Of a DNA stretch of 64,000 nucleotides, positions 17,292-25,676 are shown piece by piece (the first letter of the stretch is position 1; every line of letters starts with the position of its first letter). A program made the translations under genes and the position numbers. The notes beneath the pieces are model-generated. The model ran no database searches. It was not told the DNA's origin and saw only the letters and a list, made by a program, of their open reading frames with translations. The stretch covers positions 1,798,001 to 1,862,000 of the forward strand of contig NZ_CP023276.1 of the NCBI RefSeq assembly GCF_003065365.1, in the 5' to 3' direction. Origin of the DNA: Polynucleobacter difficilis (GTDB lineage Bacteria; Pseudomonadota; Gammaproteobacteria; Burkholderiales; Burkholderiaceae).

Positions 17292-18869
17292 CTAGAAAAT
17301 ACTGAGGGAAATCAGTATTGCGCCGGCAATAAAGCCGCCTGCAAACAGCAAAGCCCCGGTAATCAGGCGCCGTGTCTGGCGCTCTTCCTGGAGCAGGGTT
17401 TTGAGTAAAAGCAGTTCAGCACCTTGTTCCGCTTTCGTTGACTGCGCCAAGCTCTCTGCCAGCAGGCGAGGCAAGGTCGGCAGAATTTTGGCCCAATTGG
17501 GTGCCTCTGTTTTGAGGCCCTCAACTAAGCCGCGCCAACCCAGCTGCTCGCTGATCCACTTTTCCAGGATCGGCTTGGCGGTTTTCCACAAATCGAGATC
17601 GGGGTCCAGTTGCCGCGCCAAACCCTCGACATTCAATAGTGTCTTTTGCAATAACGTCAGCTGTGGTTGGATCTCTACGTTAAAACGCCGCGAGGTCTGA
17701 AACAAACGCATCAGCACAATGCCTAAGGAGATTTCTTTTAAGGGGCGATCAAAATAAGGTTCACACACAGATCGTACGGCACCCTCTAATTCTTCTACGC
17801 GTGTATCCGCAGGCACCCAGCCAGATTCAATGTGCAACTCTGCAACGCGGCGGTAGTTGCGATTAAAGAAAGCCAGGAAATTTTGCGCCAAGTAATTTTT
17901 ATCCGTCTCACTCAGTGCGCCGACAATGCCAAAATCCAAGGAAATAAATCGACCGAATCGCTCTGGCTCTAGGCTGATCAAAATATTGCCTGGGTGCATG
18001 TCCGCATGAAAGAAGCCATACTGAAACACTTGGGTAAAAAAGATTTCAACGCCATCGGCTGCTAATTTTTTGAAATCAACTCCAGCCGCGCGCAATTCGT
18101 CGGTGCGGCCAATCGAGATTCCATTCATGCGCTCCATCACAATCACGCTGGTATGGCACAGATCCCAGTACATTTCCGGAATCATTAACTTATCTGAATC
18201 AATAAAGTAACGACGCAGCTGGCTAGCATTAGCCGCCTCGCGCATCAAATCCAATTCGTCATGCAGGTAGACATCAAACTCAGCAACTACCTCACGCGGC
18301 TTTAAGCGCCGGCCATCGGCCGATACCTTTTCAACGATCTTTGCCAAGTCGTGCATCAATGCTAAGTCATCTTCAATCACCGGCAAGATGCCTGGACGCA
18401 AGACCTTGATTGCGACTTCACGCCCCTGCCATTCAGGGCGCTGCGAGCTGCCACGCAAAACCCCAAAGTGGACCTGTGCTACTGAAGCACTGGCAACGGG
18501 AGTGGCATCAAACTGAATAAATACCTCTTCAATCGGCTTACCCAGCGCTGATTCAATTAAAGCGCGTGACTCGGCATTGGAGAACGGTGGTACTTGATCT
18601 TGTAACTTAGCCAATTCATCCGAAATGTCATCTGGCAATAAATCACGGCGGGTCGATAGGACTTGGCCAAACTTAACAAAGATCGGGCCAAGCGCCTCTA
18701 GTGTTAGTCGTATCCGTACGCCCCGCGGTAATGAATTCGGAGATGCAAAGCAAGCGATCGAAAGTAAGATCCGTTTTATGCCGGGCTTGAGGTTGTCGCG
18801 TAGCAAGGGCAACAAACCAAAACGCCATGCGGTAAAAAAGATGAAGCAAAGTCGTGCAAAGCGAGCCAT
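17292..18869 (-). CDS. ubiB: UbiB, ubiquinone synthesis ATPase/kinase-like protein
   Basis: Atypical kinase-fold protein of 525 residues needed for ubiquinone synthesis, thought to act on membrane-bound precursors or the Ubi complex. The family KxGQ motif is KFGQ at 66-69. Further motifs are VASASVAQVHFG (alanine-rich loop), EVAIKVLRPG (lysine), FHADMHPGNILI (catalytic loop) and ISLDFGIVG (metal-binding DFG). A hydrophobic C-terminal segment, about residues 500-525, should anchor it in the inner membrane. It follows ubiJ by 2 bases, so the two are surely co-transcribed. Confidence 0.95.
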   Translation of the reverse strand: MARFARLCFIFFTAWRFGLLPLLRDNLKPGIKRILLSIACFASPNSLPRGVRIRLTLEALGPIFVKFGQVLSTRRDLLPDDISDELAKLQDQVPPFSNAESRALIESALGKPIEEVFIQFDATPVASASVAQVHFGVLRGSSQRPEWQGREVAIKVLRPGILPVIEDDLALMHDLAKIVEKVSADGRRLKPREVVAEFDVYLHDELDLMREAANASQLRRYFIDSDKLMIPEMYWDLCHTSVIVMERMNGISIGRTDELRAAGVDFKKLAADGVEIFFTQVFQYGFFHADMHPGNILISLEPERFGRFISLDFGIVGALSETDKNYLAQNFLAFFNRNYRRVAELHIESGWVPADTRVEELEGAVRSVCEPYFDRPLKEISLGIVLMRLFQTSRRFNVEIQPQLTLLQKTLLNVEGLARQLDPDLDLWKTAKPILEKWISEQLGWRGLVEGLKTEAPNWAKILPTLPRLLAESLAQSTKAEQGAELLLLKTLLQEERQTRRLITGALLFAGGFIAGAILISLSIF

Positions 18870-18871
18870 GT

Positions 18872-19534
18872 TTATTTGCTCCTTTGCTGCAGCAATGCAA
18901 TGCGCTTATCCAAACGCTCGACGCTATCGCGCAGTTCCATGAGTTGGTTTTTGTGTATTGCAAAGTCACGCTGATTCAATAGGACCTTCTTTTCTTCACT
19001 GAGGTACTCAACGGTATTTTCAAGTAGATCGCGGCCAGCTGCTTTCCCGGCACTCGCTATTTTTTTTCCTTGGGCGACAGCAAAATGGGCGGGCGCATCA
19101 CCAATGATTTTTGAAAGGTCTTCTTCGTATTCCCAGCGCAACTGGCCGGCTAGGCGACCCAACAACTGAGCCAAATCAGCATCGCCCGCAATCGTGACTG
19201 ATTTAAATGCATTTTCCCGAATGGGGCCGCCGCTAGTCAGTAAGGTGGAAAGTGCTTGGCTTGAAATCGTCAGCACCAGGGCTGTTCTGACAGGAGGCGG
19301 AACTTCCCCATCGTCGGATTGAGTCGGCACATCCGAATGGCGCACGGCCTCCAATAGGCCATTACTGTTAATTTGTACGGCAAATCGACCAAACGGCATT
19401 TCGAGGGCAATCGCTTTGCCGGCGTGCTTTGCCAGCTCGGTACTCGCCCATGGTTCACCCGCCAAGACATGATTAATGCCGTGGCAGATGGCTGCGCTGG
19501 TGATAGGCCGGGCGGATGTTGATACCGAATTCAT
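18872..19534 (-). CDS. ubiJ: UbiJ, SCP2-domain ubiquinone synthesis accessory protein
   Basis: Lipid-binding accessory factor that with UbiK organises the Ubi enzymes around hydrophobic intermediates. The 220-residue protein has an SCP2-like domain in the first 130 residues and a C-terminal coiled coil (LLNQRDFAIHKNQLMELRDSVERLDKRI) as in known UbiJ. It lies 2 bases before ubiB and downstream of the Tim44-type gene and ubiE. A terminator-like hairpin lies 8 bases before its start codon, so part of its message may come from a separate start. Confidence 0.87.
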   Translation of the reverse strand: MNSVSTSARPITSAAICHGINHVLAGEPWASTELAKHAGKAIALEMPFGRFAVQINSNGLLEAVRHSDVPTQSDDGEVPPPVRTALVLTISSQALSTLLTSGGPIRENAFKSVTIAGDADLAQLLGRLAGQLRWEYEEDLSKIIGDAPAHFAVAQGKKIASAGKAAGRDLLENTVEYLSEEKKVLLNQRDFAIHKNQLMELRDSVERLDKRIALLQQRSK

Positions 19535-19540
19535 GGGTGC

Positions 19541-19567
19541 AAAAAACCCGCACGAATGCGGGTTTTT
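19541..19567 (-). terminator. Rho-independent terminator after the Tim44-type gene
   Basis: A perfect 11-bp inverted repeat, AAAAACCCGCA and TGCGGGTTTTT with a 4-base loop (19542-19567), followed on the minus strand by further T. It lies 20 bases past the Tim44-type stop codon and immediately before ubiJ. Because both arms end in A/T runs it could also act in the other direction. Confidence 0.75.
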
Positions 19568-19586
19568 CCGTGGGGAAAGCCTAAGC

Positions 19587-20507
19587 TTAAACCAACTGCT
19601 GAATCCCGGCTAGAACCCAGCCACCAGAACCATGAATTGGCTTGCTCAAGTTCCAAATTTCGGTAAATGGCTCAGCTGGAGCGCCTGCCTGCTCCCGAAT
19701 CATGCCGGTAAATTGAATGCTGGCTAAATAATTGTCTTGACCAGTTTCAACACCCAGCAACTCGGCATTGAGGGTAACCACGTCGGTTTGGTTGCTTGCT
19801 TCAGCACGCGCGTTCAGATCTTGCGTCAGATTACTAAACATCTCGGGCGTAGCAAACTCACGCAAGGAATCCAAATCACCGTCATCCCAGGCCTTTTGCA
19901 ATTTAACGAAGTAGTGCTTTGCATTGTCCAAGAACGCATACTCATCAAAGCCAGCCGGTAAGGATTTCGCCGCCTCAGGAATCACTGCGGCTGCACCACC
20001 AAAGGAGGCAGCAACAGGAACAAAGCCAGGCTCATTGCGGGTGTTGCCGTGCTCATACGCCGTGCGTTGCATGCCATTATTACCAGCGGCCGCTGGGCTT
20101 GCGCGCCCTGCACCTGACATCGATGGCATAAAGCGCTTCACGATAAAGAAGAGGAGCAAGCCAACTGCCAAGGCAATTAGAATTCCGGTAAACATCGAAG
20201 CGGCGGCCTCACCCAAACCAAAATGGGAAAGAAGATAAGCAATACCAAGGCCAGCCGCTAAACCACCTAACATGCCACCGAATCCAGGGCGCTTGGGCGC
20301 TGCCGCTGCAGCATTACCAGCTGCAGGTGCCGCAGGCTGAGCTTGCTGCGCTGGCTTTTGCGCTTGCGCAGGCTGCGCCTGTTTTTGTACTGGGGCTGAT
20401 TGGCCCATATTTTTTCCGCTGCCCATGCGCTTTGCGTCAACGTAGCCAACCGAAGAAAAGGTCAGTGCGACGGTAAGTACGATGGCTTTGATTGCATTTT
20501 TATTCAT
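19587..20507 (-). CDS. Tim44-domain membrane protein
   Basis: A 306-residue protein with an N-terminal signal segment (AIKAIVLTVALTFSSVGYVDA), a low-complexity stretch rich in Ala, Gln, Pro and Lys (about residues 38-75), and a glycine-rich and hydrophobic region (LGGLAAGLGIAYLL, then GILIALAVGLLLFFIV at 110-125). The C-terminal Tim44-like domain runs from about 185 to 306 (YAFLDNAKHYFVKLQKAWDDGDLD). Tim44 domains bind membranes or partner proteins. The bacterial function is not established. It sits between ubiE and ubiJ-ubiB, which suggests a link to ubiquinone synthesis or the membrane complex. Confidence 0.85.
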   Translation of the reverse strand: MNKNAIKAIVLTVALTFSSVGYVDAKRMGSGKNMGQSAPVQKQAQPAQAQKPAQQAQPAAPAAGNAAAAAPKRPGFGGMLGGLAAGLGIAYLLSHFGLGEAAASMFTGILIALAVGLLLFFIVKRFMPSMSGAGRASPAAAGNNGMQRTAYEHGNTRNEPGFVPVAASFGGAAAVIPEAAKSLPAGFDEYAFLDNAKHYFVKLQKAWDDGDLDSLREFATPEMFSNLTQDLNARAEASNQTDVVTLNAELLGVETGQDNYLASIQFTGMIREQAGAPAEPFTEIWNLSKPIHGSGGWVLAGIQQLV

Positions 20508-20548
20508 TTATTTAGGTCTCCTGTAATGCACAACGACAAAACTAACAC

Positions 20549-21292
20549 TTAGTATTTAATACCAATATGAAGCGCAACGATACCCCCGGTTAATCTATGG
20601 GTATCAACAGCATCAAAACCGGCCTCTAGCATCATATTTTTCAAGGTTTCTGCGTCCGGGTGCATCCGGATCGATTCAGCCAAATACCGATAACTTTCAG
20701 CATCTTGGGCAATTTTTTCACCCAACCATGGCAGCACCTTGAAAGAATAAACATCGTAAACCGGCTGGAGCATGGCATCGGGCTTGGAAAACTCCAACAC
20801 CAACACCCGCCCGCCTGGTTTGATCACGCGCAGCATTTCAGCGAGTGCGCGTTCTTTGTGGGTCATATTACGAAGCCCAAAGGCAACCGTGACCACATCA
20901 AAGTGATTGCTTGGAAATGGAATCGACTCGGCGTCAAATTGCACGCAGGGCAAAGACATGCCCTGGTCTAGTAATCGATCGCGCCCGACCCCCAACATCG
21001 ATGCATTGATATCACTAAGCCAAACCTCGGCATCAGGGTGTTTGGCCCACCCAGCAGCCTTTGCAAATGCACAAGCCAGATCGCCAGTGCCACCCGCAAT
21101 ATCAAGAACTTTTTGACCCGGGCGAACCTGCGCCCGAGCGATCGTGAGTTTTTTCCAAATGCGGTGCAGGCCGAATGACATCAAGTCATTCATCACGTCG
21201 TATTTATGTGCTACGGAGTGAAAGACATCAGCAACCTTGCCTGCTTTTTCTGCCTCGTCTACCGTTTGGTAACCAAAATGGGTTTTATTCAT
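20549..21292 (-). CDS. ubiE: UbiE, ubiquinone/menaquinone C-methyltransferase
   Basis: SAM-dependent C-methylation of the demethoxybenzoquinol intermediate of ubiquinone. The open frame runs upstream to 21364, but homology begins at the ATG at 21292 (MNKTHFGYQTVDEAEKAGKV), giving 247 residues. Motifs are KVLDIAGGTGDLACAF (SAM site, 61-76), FDVVTVAFGLRNMTHKE and PGGRVLVLEFSKP, all typical of UbiE. It is the first Ubi gene of this group and follows the DUF971 gene by 22 bases. Confidence 0.95.
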   Translation of the reverse strand: MNKTHFGYQTVDEAEKAGKVADVFHSVAHKYDVMNDLMSFGLHRIWKKLTIARAQVRPGQKVLDIAGGTGDLACAFAKAAGWAKHPDAEVWLSDINASMLGVGRDRLLDQGMSLPCVQFDAESIPFPSNHFDVVTVAFGLRNMTHKERALAEMLRVIKPGGRVLVLEFSKPDAMLQPVYDVYSFKVLPWLGEKIAQDAESYRYLAESIRMHPDAETLKNMMLEAGFDAVDTHRLTGGIVALHIGIKY

Positions 21293-21314
21293 ATTGCCGT
21301 ATTGGGTGTAATGA

Positions 21315-21707
21315 TTAGTGGCCGCAAGAATGGCCTTCATGCCCAGTTGGCGCACTGGCGACATCGCGGCTTGCGCCTGCTTGCTTTAGCTTATCGAGGT
21401 AATCGTTCCATAAAGCGTCTTGGTTTTCGCAGAGAAAAAATAAGTACTCCCATGAAAACAAGCCGGAATCGTGTCCATCTGAGAACATCGGGCGAATCGC
21501 ATAGTGGCCTACTGGCTCCAGCTCATTAATCCCGACATCGCGTTTGCCGGTCTGCAGAGTCTCTTGACCAGGGCCGTGGCCTCGAACTTCTGCTGAGGGC
21601 GATAACACGCGTAAGAATTCAAAAGGCAGGCGATATGAATTACCGTTCTCGTAACTCAGTTCCAATACCTTGGATTGCTGATGCATCACTACATTTGTTG
21701 GAATCAT
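21315..21707 (-). CDS. DUF971 family protein
   Basis: A 130-residue protein whose core (KVLELSYENG, RLPFEFLRVLSPSAEVRGHG, VGHYAIRPMFSDGHDSGLFSWEYL) matches the DUF971 family, similar to the N-terminal domain of gamma-butyrobetaine hydroxylase. Related domains bind zinc or Fe-S proteins. The His/Cys-rich tail GHEGHSCGH could bind metal, which is inference. The start codon overlaps the stop codon of the upstream FAD/Fe-S dehydrogenase by one base (TAATG), so the two are translationally coupled. It precedes ubiE. Confidence 0.85.
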   Translation of the reverse strand: MIPTNVVMHQQSKVLELSYENGNSYRLPFEFLRVLSPSAEVRGHGPGQETLQTGKRDVGINELEPVGHYAIRPMFSDGHDSGLFSWEYLFFLCENQDALWNDYLDKLKQAGASRDVASAPTGHEGHSCGH

Positions 21708-24700
21708 TAAACCAGTACCCTCTCAATGCCACCCTGATTAGCTTGGGCGACGTAGTCTTGCATCCAATTGTCACCTAAGATGCGCTGCGCCATTTCAACA
21801 ACGATGTAATCTGCGGTCGTTGCGCTATCGGCATCAAAGCGCGACAAGCCTTGCAAACAAGATGGGCAGCTGGTTAATACCTTAACCTCGCCAGTAAAGT
21901 CGGCTTTTAAGCTTGTAGCTGCCTTTTCCATTTCAATCTGCTTACGAAAGCGGATCTGCGTGGAAATGTCCGGGCGCGTCACCGCTAAAGTACCCGATTC
22001 ACCACAGCAACGCTCATTCTTCAAAATGGCTTGCTTATCTTCCGTCTGAATCAGTTCATTCACGGTCTTGAGTGGATCTTGTAACTTCATCGGCGAATGG
22101 CATGGATCATGGTACATGTAGCGCACGCCTGTCACGCCCTCTAATTTGACGCCCTTCTCCAATAAATATTCATGAATATCAATGATTCGGCACCCAGGGA
22201 AAATCTGCTCAAACTGATAACCCGCTAATTGGTCGTAGCAGGTGCCGCAGGACACTACGACGGTTTTAATGTCCAAATAGTTCAGCGTATTGGCCACCCG
22301 ATGGAACAAAACGCGATTGTCCGTAATCATCTTTTCCGCTTTATCGAATTCGCCGTTGCCGCGCTGGGGGTAGCCGCAGCACAGATAGCCTGGCGGTAAT
22401 ACGGTTTGTACGCCCACATTCCAAAGCATGGCCTGAGTAGCTAAACCTACTTGCGAGAACAAACGCTCCGAGCCGCAACCTGGGAAATAAAACACCGCCT
22501 CGGTATCTGCAGTCGTTACTTTTGGGTCACGAATAATCGGGACGTAATTCGCATCTTCAATGTCCAAGAGCGCGCGGGCCGTTTTCTTAGGCAAGTTACC
22601 CGGCATCTTCTTATTAATGAAATGAATTACCTGTTCCTTGATCGGCGGCTTTCCTACCGTGGCGGGTGGCGTGGCCGTTTGTTTTTTGGCGAAGCTGCGG
22701 AATACATTATTCGCAATGCGCTGTGCTTTGTAGCCCCACTCCATCACCACCTTACGGGTTAAGCGAATCGTATCGGGGTTGCTGGCATTCAAAAAGAACA
22801 TCGATGTGGCTGTGCCGATATTAAAACGTTGTTGACCCATCTTGCGCAGCAGGTTGCGCATATTCATGGTCACATCACCAAAATCAATCTTGACTGGGCA
22901 AGGCGTAGCGCACTTATGGCAGACCGTGCAGTGAGCCGCTACATCATCAAACATTTCCCAATGGCGAATTGAGATCCCGCGCCGGGTCTGCTCTTCGTAC
23001 AAGAACGCTTCGATCAGCAGGGATGTTGCCAAGATCTTGTCGCGTGGGCTGTACAACAAATTGGCTCGCGGTACATGGGTCGCGCAGACGGGCTTGCATT
23101 TGCCACAGCGCAAACAGTCTTTCACACTATCGGCAATCGCACCAATATCGCTTTGCTGCATGATCAATGACTCGTGACCCATCAATCCAAAGCTGGGTGT
23201 ATAGGCCATGCTCAAATCCGCATGGGGCATCAACTTACCCTTATTAAATCTACCTTCCGGATCAACGCGATTTTTATATGCCCTGAAGTCTTTTAGCTCT
23301 TCTTCGCTCAGGTATTCGAGCTTCGTAATACCAATGCCGTGCTCACCGGAGATCACACCATCAAGGGAGCGCGCCAAGGCCATAATTTGATCAACCGACC
23401 GATGTGCATCTTGCAACATGCCATAGTCATCGGAGTTCACTGGAATGTTCGTATGCACATTGCCATCACCGGCATGCATGTGTAGCGCTACAAAAACACG
23501 CTTACGCAAAATAGCCTGGTGGGTTTTTTCCAGTTCAGCCAAAATCTGTTCAAAAGCAACACCGCCAAAAATAACGCGCAGCTCAGCACGCACATCGGTC
23601 TTCCACGACGCACGTAAGGCGTAGTTTTGCAACTCAGGAAAGAAACGATCGAGGTCATTTAACCAACCAGCCCAACGTATCCGTACCTGCTGAATTAAAT
23701 CCAGCGCACCCTCAACGCGATCACCCAAAATTTCTGCAGGCGAGATGTCATCATCTTCATCAGCTTTACCTAGCGGTAAATTGCCTTTGCGTAAGAATGC
23801 TTCCAGCGCATCTAATAACTGCAATTTGTTTTTAAGGGAGAGTTCAATATTGATGCGCTCAATACCGTCGGTGTACTCACCCATACGATCGAGCGGAATC
23901 ACTACGTCTTCGTTGATCTTGAAGGCATTGGTGTGGCGCGCAATTGCGGCGGTACGCGCCCGGTCTAGCCAAAATTTCTTGCGGGCTTCAGGGCTAACCG
24001 CAACAAAACCTTCACCGACGCGCAAGTTGGCCATGCGCACCACCTCACTGGTTGCGGCGGCCACGGCCGACTCATCATCGCCGGCGATATCGCCAATTAA
24101 TACCATCTTAGGCAAGGTGTTGCGTTTGGATTTCGTGGCATAACCCACTGCCTTTAAATAGCGGTCATCTAAGTGCTCAAGACCAGCTAAGATAGGACCA
24201 CTCTCGCGACTCAAGCCATCAAGGTAGGCCTTGATCTCCACAATGCTCGGGATGGCTTCACGCGCTTGCCCAAAGAATTCCAGGCAAACGGTGCGCATAT
24301 ATTGCGGCATGCGATGCAGAATCCAGGTAGCACTGGTAATCAGACCATCACAGCCCTCTTTTTGAACGCCCGGTAGTCCCGATAAAAACTTATCGGTAAC
24401 GTCTTTGCCTAAACCCGCCTTCCGAAAGCGACGGCCTTCGATGCTCAGAGTCTCGCGACGCAATACGTTGACACCGGGCGCCTGCAAGCCATCGGACCAG
24501 ATCAGATCAAACTGCGCAGAATCAGCCTCATGAATCTTGCCCAAGTTATGGTTGACGCGAACCACATCGAGCCAATTTCCCTCAGGGTCAACCATGCGCC
24601 AGCTGGCCAGATTATCTAAGGCGGTACCCCATAAAACGGCTTTCTTACCGCCCGCATTCATCGCGACGTTTCCGCCAATGCAACTCGCATCAGCCGAAGT

Positions 24701-25543
24701 GGGGTCTACCGCAAACACCAGACCGACTCGCTCTGCTGCCTCAGCAACGCGGCGCGTTACAACGCCGGCGCCTGTGAAAATCGTTGGCACTGCCTCACTT
24801 AAACCGGGCAGGGTTACTTTAACCACCGGGTCAATTTGTTCCAGCTTTTCGGTATTGATGACCGCTGACATGGCGACCAAAGGAATCGCGCCACCGGTAT
24901 AGCCAGTGCCGCCGCCGCGTGGAATGATGGTGAGCCCGAGCTCAATACAGGCCTTCACTAAGCCTGGAATTTCTGCTTCGGTATCTGGCTTCAAAACTAC
25001 AAAGGGATATTCAACGCGCCAATCGGTTGCATCCGTCACATGGGCAACACGCGACATGCCGTCAAAGGCGACGTTATCCGCGGCCGTATGGCGTCCCAAT
25101 ACTTTTATTGCGCGCTTGCGTAACTGGGCAACTGTTTCAAAATTCTGCTCAAAGAGTTCGACCGCAGTACGCGCGGCTTTAATCAAGATTTCAACTTGCT
25201 CAGCCGAATCGCCGGTCATTCTTTTTTCGACTTCACCCAAGCGATGCCAGAGCGCGCTAATGAGCATGCTGCGGCGCTTGGTGTTATCCAATAAATCGTC
25301 TTGCAAATAGGGATTGCGCTGCACTACCCAAATGTCACCCAAGACCTCGAAGAGCATGCGAGCCGAACGGCCCGTCTTGCGGATGCCGCGAAGTGAATCC
25401 AGAACGCGCCAGGACTCCGACCCTAAAAGGCGAATGACGATTTCACGGTCTGAGAAGGAGGTGTAGTTGTACGGAATTTCCCGTAAACGGGGCTCCCCAG
25501 CCTCAGCAGTGAGCAATTGATTTAATCCGAGTGGGGCGTTCAT
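21707..25543 (-). CDS. Large FAD- and [4Fe-4S]-binding dehydrogenase (GlcD-GlcF-type fusion with DUF3683)
   Basis: A 1278-residue protein. An N-terminal DUF3683-like region covers about residues 1-150. The FAD-binding domain of the glycolate/D-lactate oxidase family follows (RGGGTGYTGGAIPL near 206-220; cap-domain motif HMHAGDGNVHTN near 695). Then come two ferredoxin-type clusters (CLRCGKCKPVC near 809, CTVCHKCATPC near 870), and two CCG domains (CCGYPQRGNG near 1053, CCGESGTLA near 1177) that bind further cofactors. The parts equal GlcD/GlcE plus GlcF in one chain. Likely substrates are D-2-hydroxyacids such as D-lactate or D-2-hydroxyglutarate, with electrons going to quinone; this is inferred from family. 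It is coupled to the DUF971 gene and lies upstream of ubiE. Confidence 0.88.
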   Translation of the reverse strand: MNAPLGLNQLLTAEAGEPRLREIPYNYTSFSDREIVIRLLGSESWRVLDSLRGIRKTGRSARMLFEVLGDIWVVQRNPYLQDDLLDNTKRRSMLISALWHRLGEVEKRMTGDSAEQVEILIKAARTAVELFEQNFETVAQLRKRAIKVLGRHTAADNVAFDGMSRVAHVTDATDWRVEYPFVVLKPDTEAEIPGLVKACIELGLTIIPRGGGTGYTGGAIPLVAMSAVINTEKLEQIDPVVKVTLPGLSEAVPTIFTGAGVVTRRVAEAAERVGLVFAVDPTSADASCIGGNVAMNAGGKKAVLWGTALDNLASWRMVDPEGNWLDVVRVNHNLGKIHEADSAQFDLIWSDGLQAPGVNVLRRETLSIEGRRFRKAGLGKDVTDKFLSGLPGVQKEGCDGLITSATWILHRMPQYMRTVCLEFFGQAREAIPSIVEIKAYLDGLSRESGPILAGLEHLDDRYLKAVGYATKSKRNTLPKMVLIGDIAGDDESAVAAATSEVVRMANLRVGEGFVAVSPEARKKFWLDRARTAAIARHTNAFKINEDVVIPLDRMGEYTDGIERINIELSLKNKLQLLDALEAFLRKGNLPLGKADEDDDISPAEILGDRVEGALDLIQQVRIRWAGWLNDLDRFFPELQNYALRASWKTDVRAELRVIFGGVAFEQILAELEKTHQAILRKRVFVALHMHAGDGNVHTNIPVNSDDYGMLQDAHRSVDQIMALARSLDGVISGEHGIGITKLEYLSEEELKDFRAYKNRVDPEGRFNKGKLMPHADLSMAYTPSFGLMGHESLIMQQSDIGAIADSVKDCLRCGKCKPVCATHVPRANLLYSPRDKILATSLLIEAFLYEEQTRRGISIRHWEMFDDVAAHCTVCHKCATPCPVKIDFGDVTMNMRNLLRKMGQQRFNIGTATSMFFLNASNPDTIRLTRKVVMEWGYKAQRIANNVFRSFAKKQTATPPATVGKPPIKEQVIHFINKKMPGNLPKKTARALLDIEDANYVPIIRDPKVTTADTEAVFYFPGCGSERLFSQVGLATQAMLWNVGVQTVLPPGYLCCGYPQRGNGEFDKAEKMITDNRVLFHRVANTLNYLDIKTVVVSCGTCYDQLAGYQFEQIFPGCRIIDIHEYLLEKGVKLEGVTGVRYMYHDPCHSPMKLQDPLKTVNELIQTEDKQAILKNERCCGESGTLAVTRPDISTQIRFRKQIEMEKAATSLKADFTGEVKVLTSCPSCLQGLSRFDADSATTADYIVVEMAQRILGDNWMQDYVAQANQGGIERVLV

Positions 25544-25676
25544 GGAGTGGGGTTCGTTAAATAGGCATTTTAAAGGAGTAATCCGATCCTGACAGGAATT
25601 CCCTTATTTGGCTGACGTCACCAATAAAACCTTGCAAAACTAAGGGCTTAGAGGGCATCCGTGGTACGCTCATCGC

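Noticed and set aside
20267..20420. Repetitive Gln/Ala/Pro codons in the Tim44-type gene as a DNA repeat
   Set aside because: This is a low-complexity protein linker with imperfect codon repetition, not a tandem or CRISPR-like repeat.
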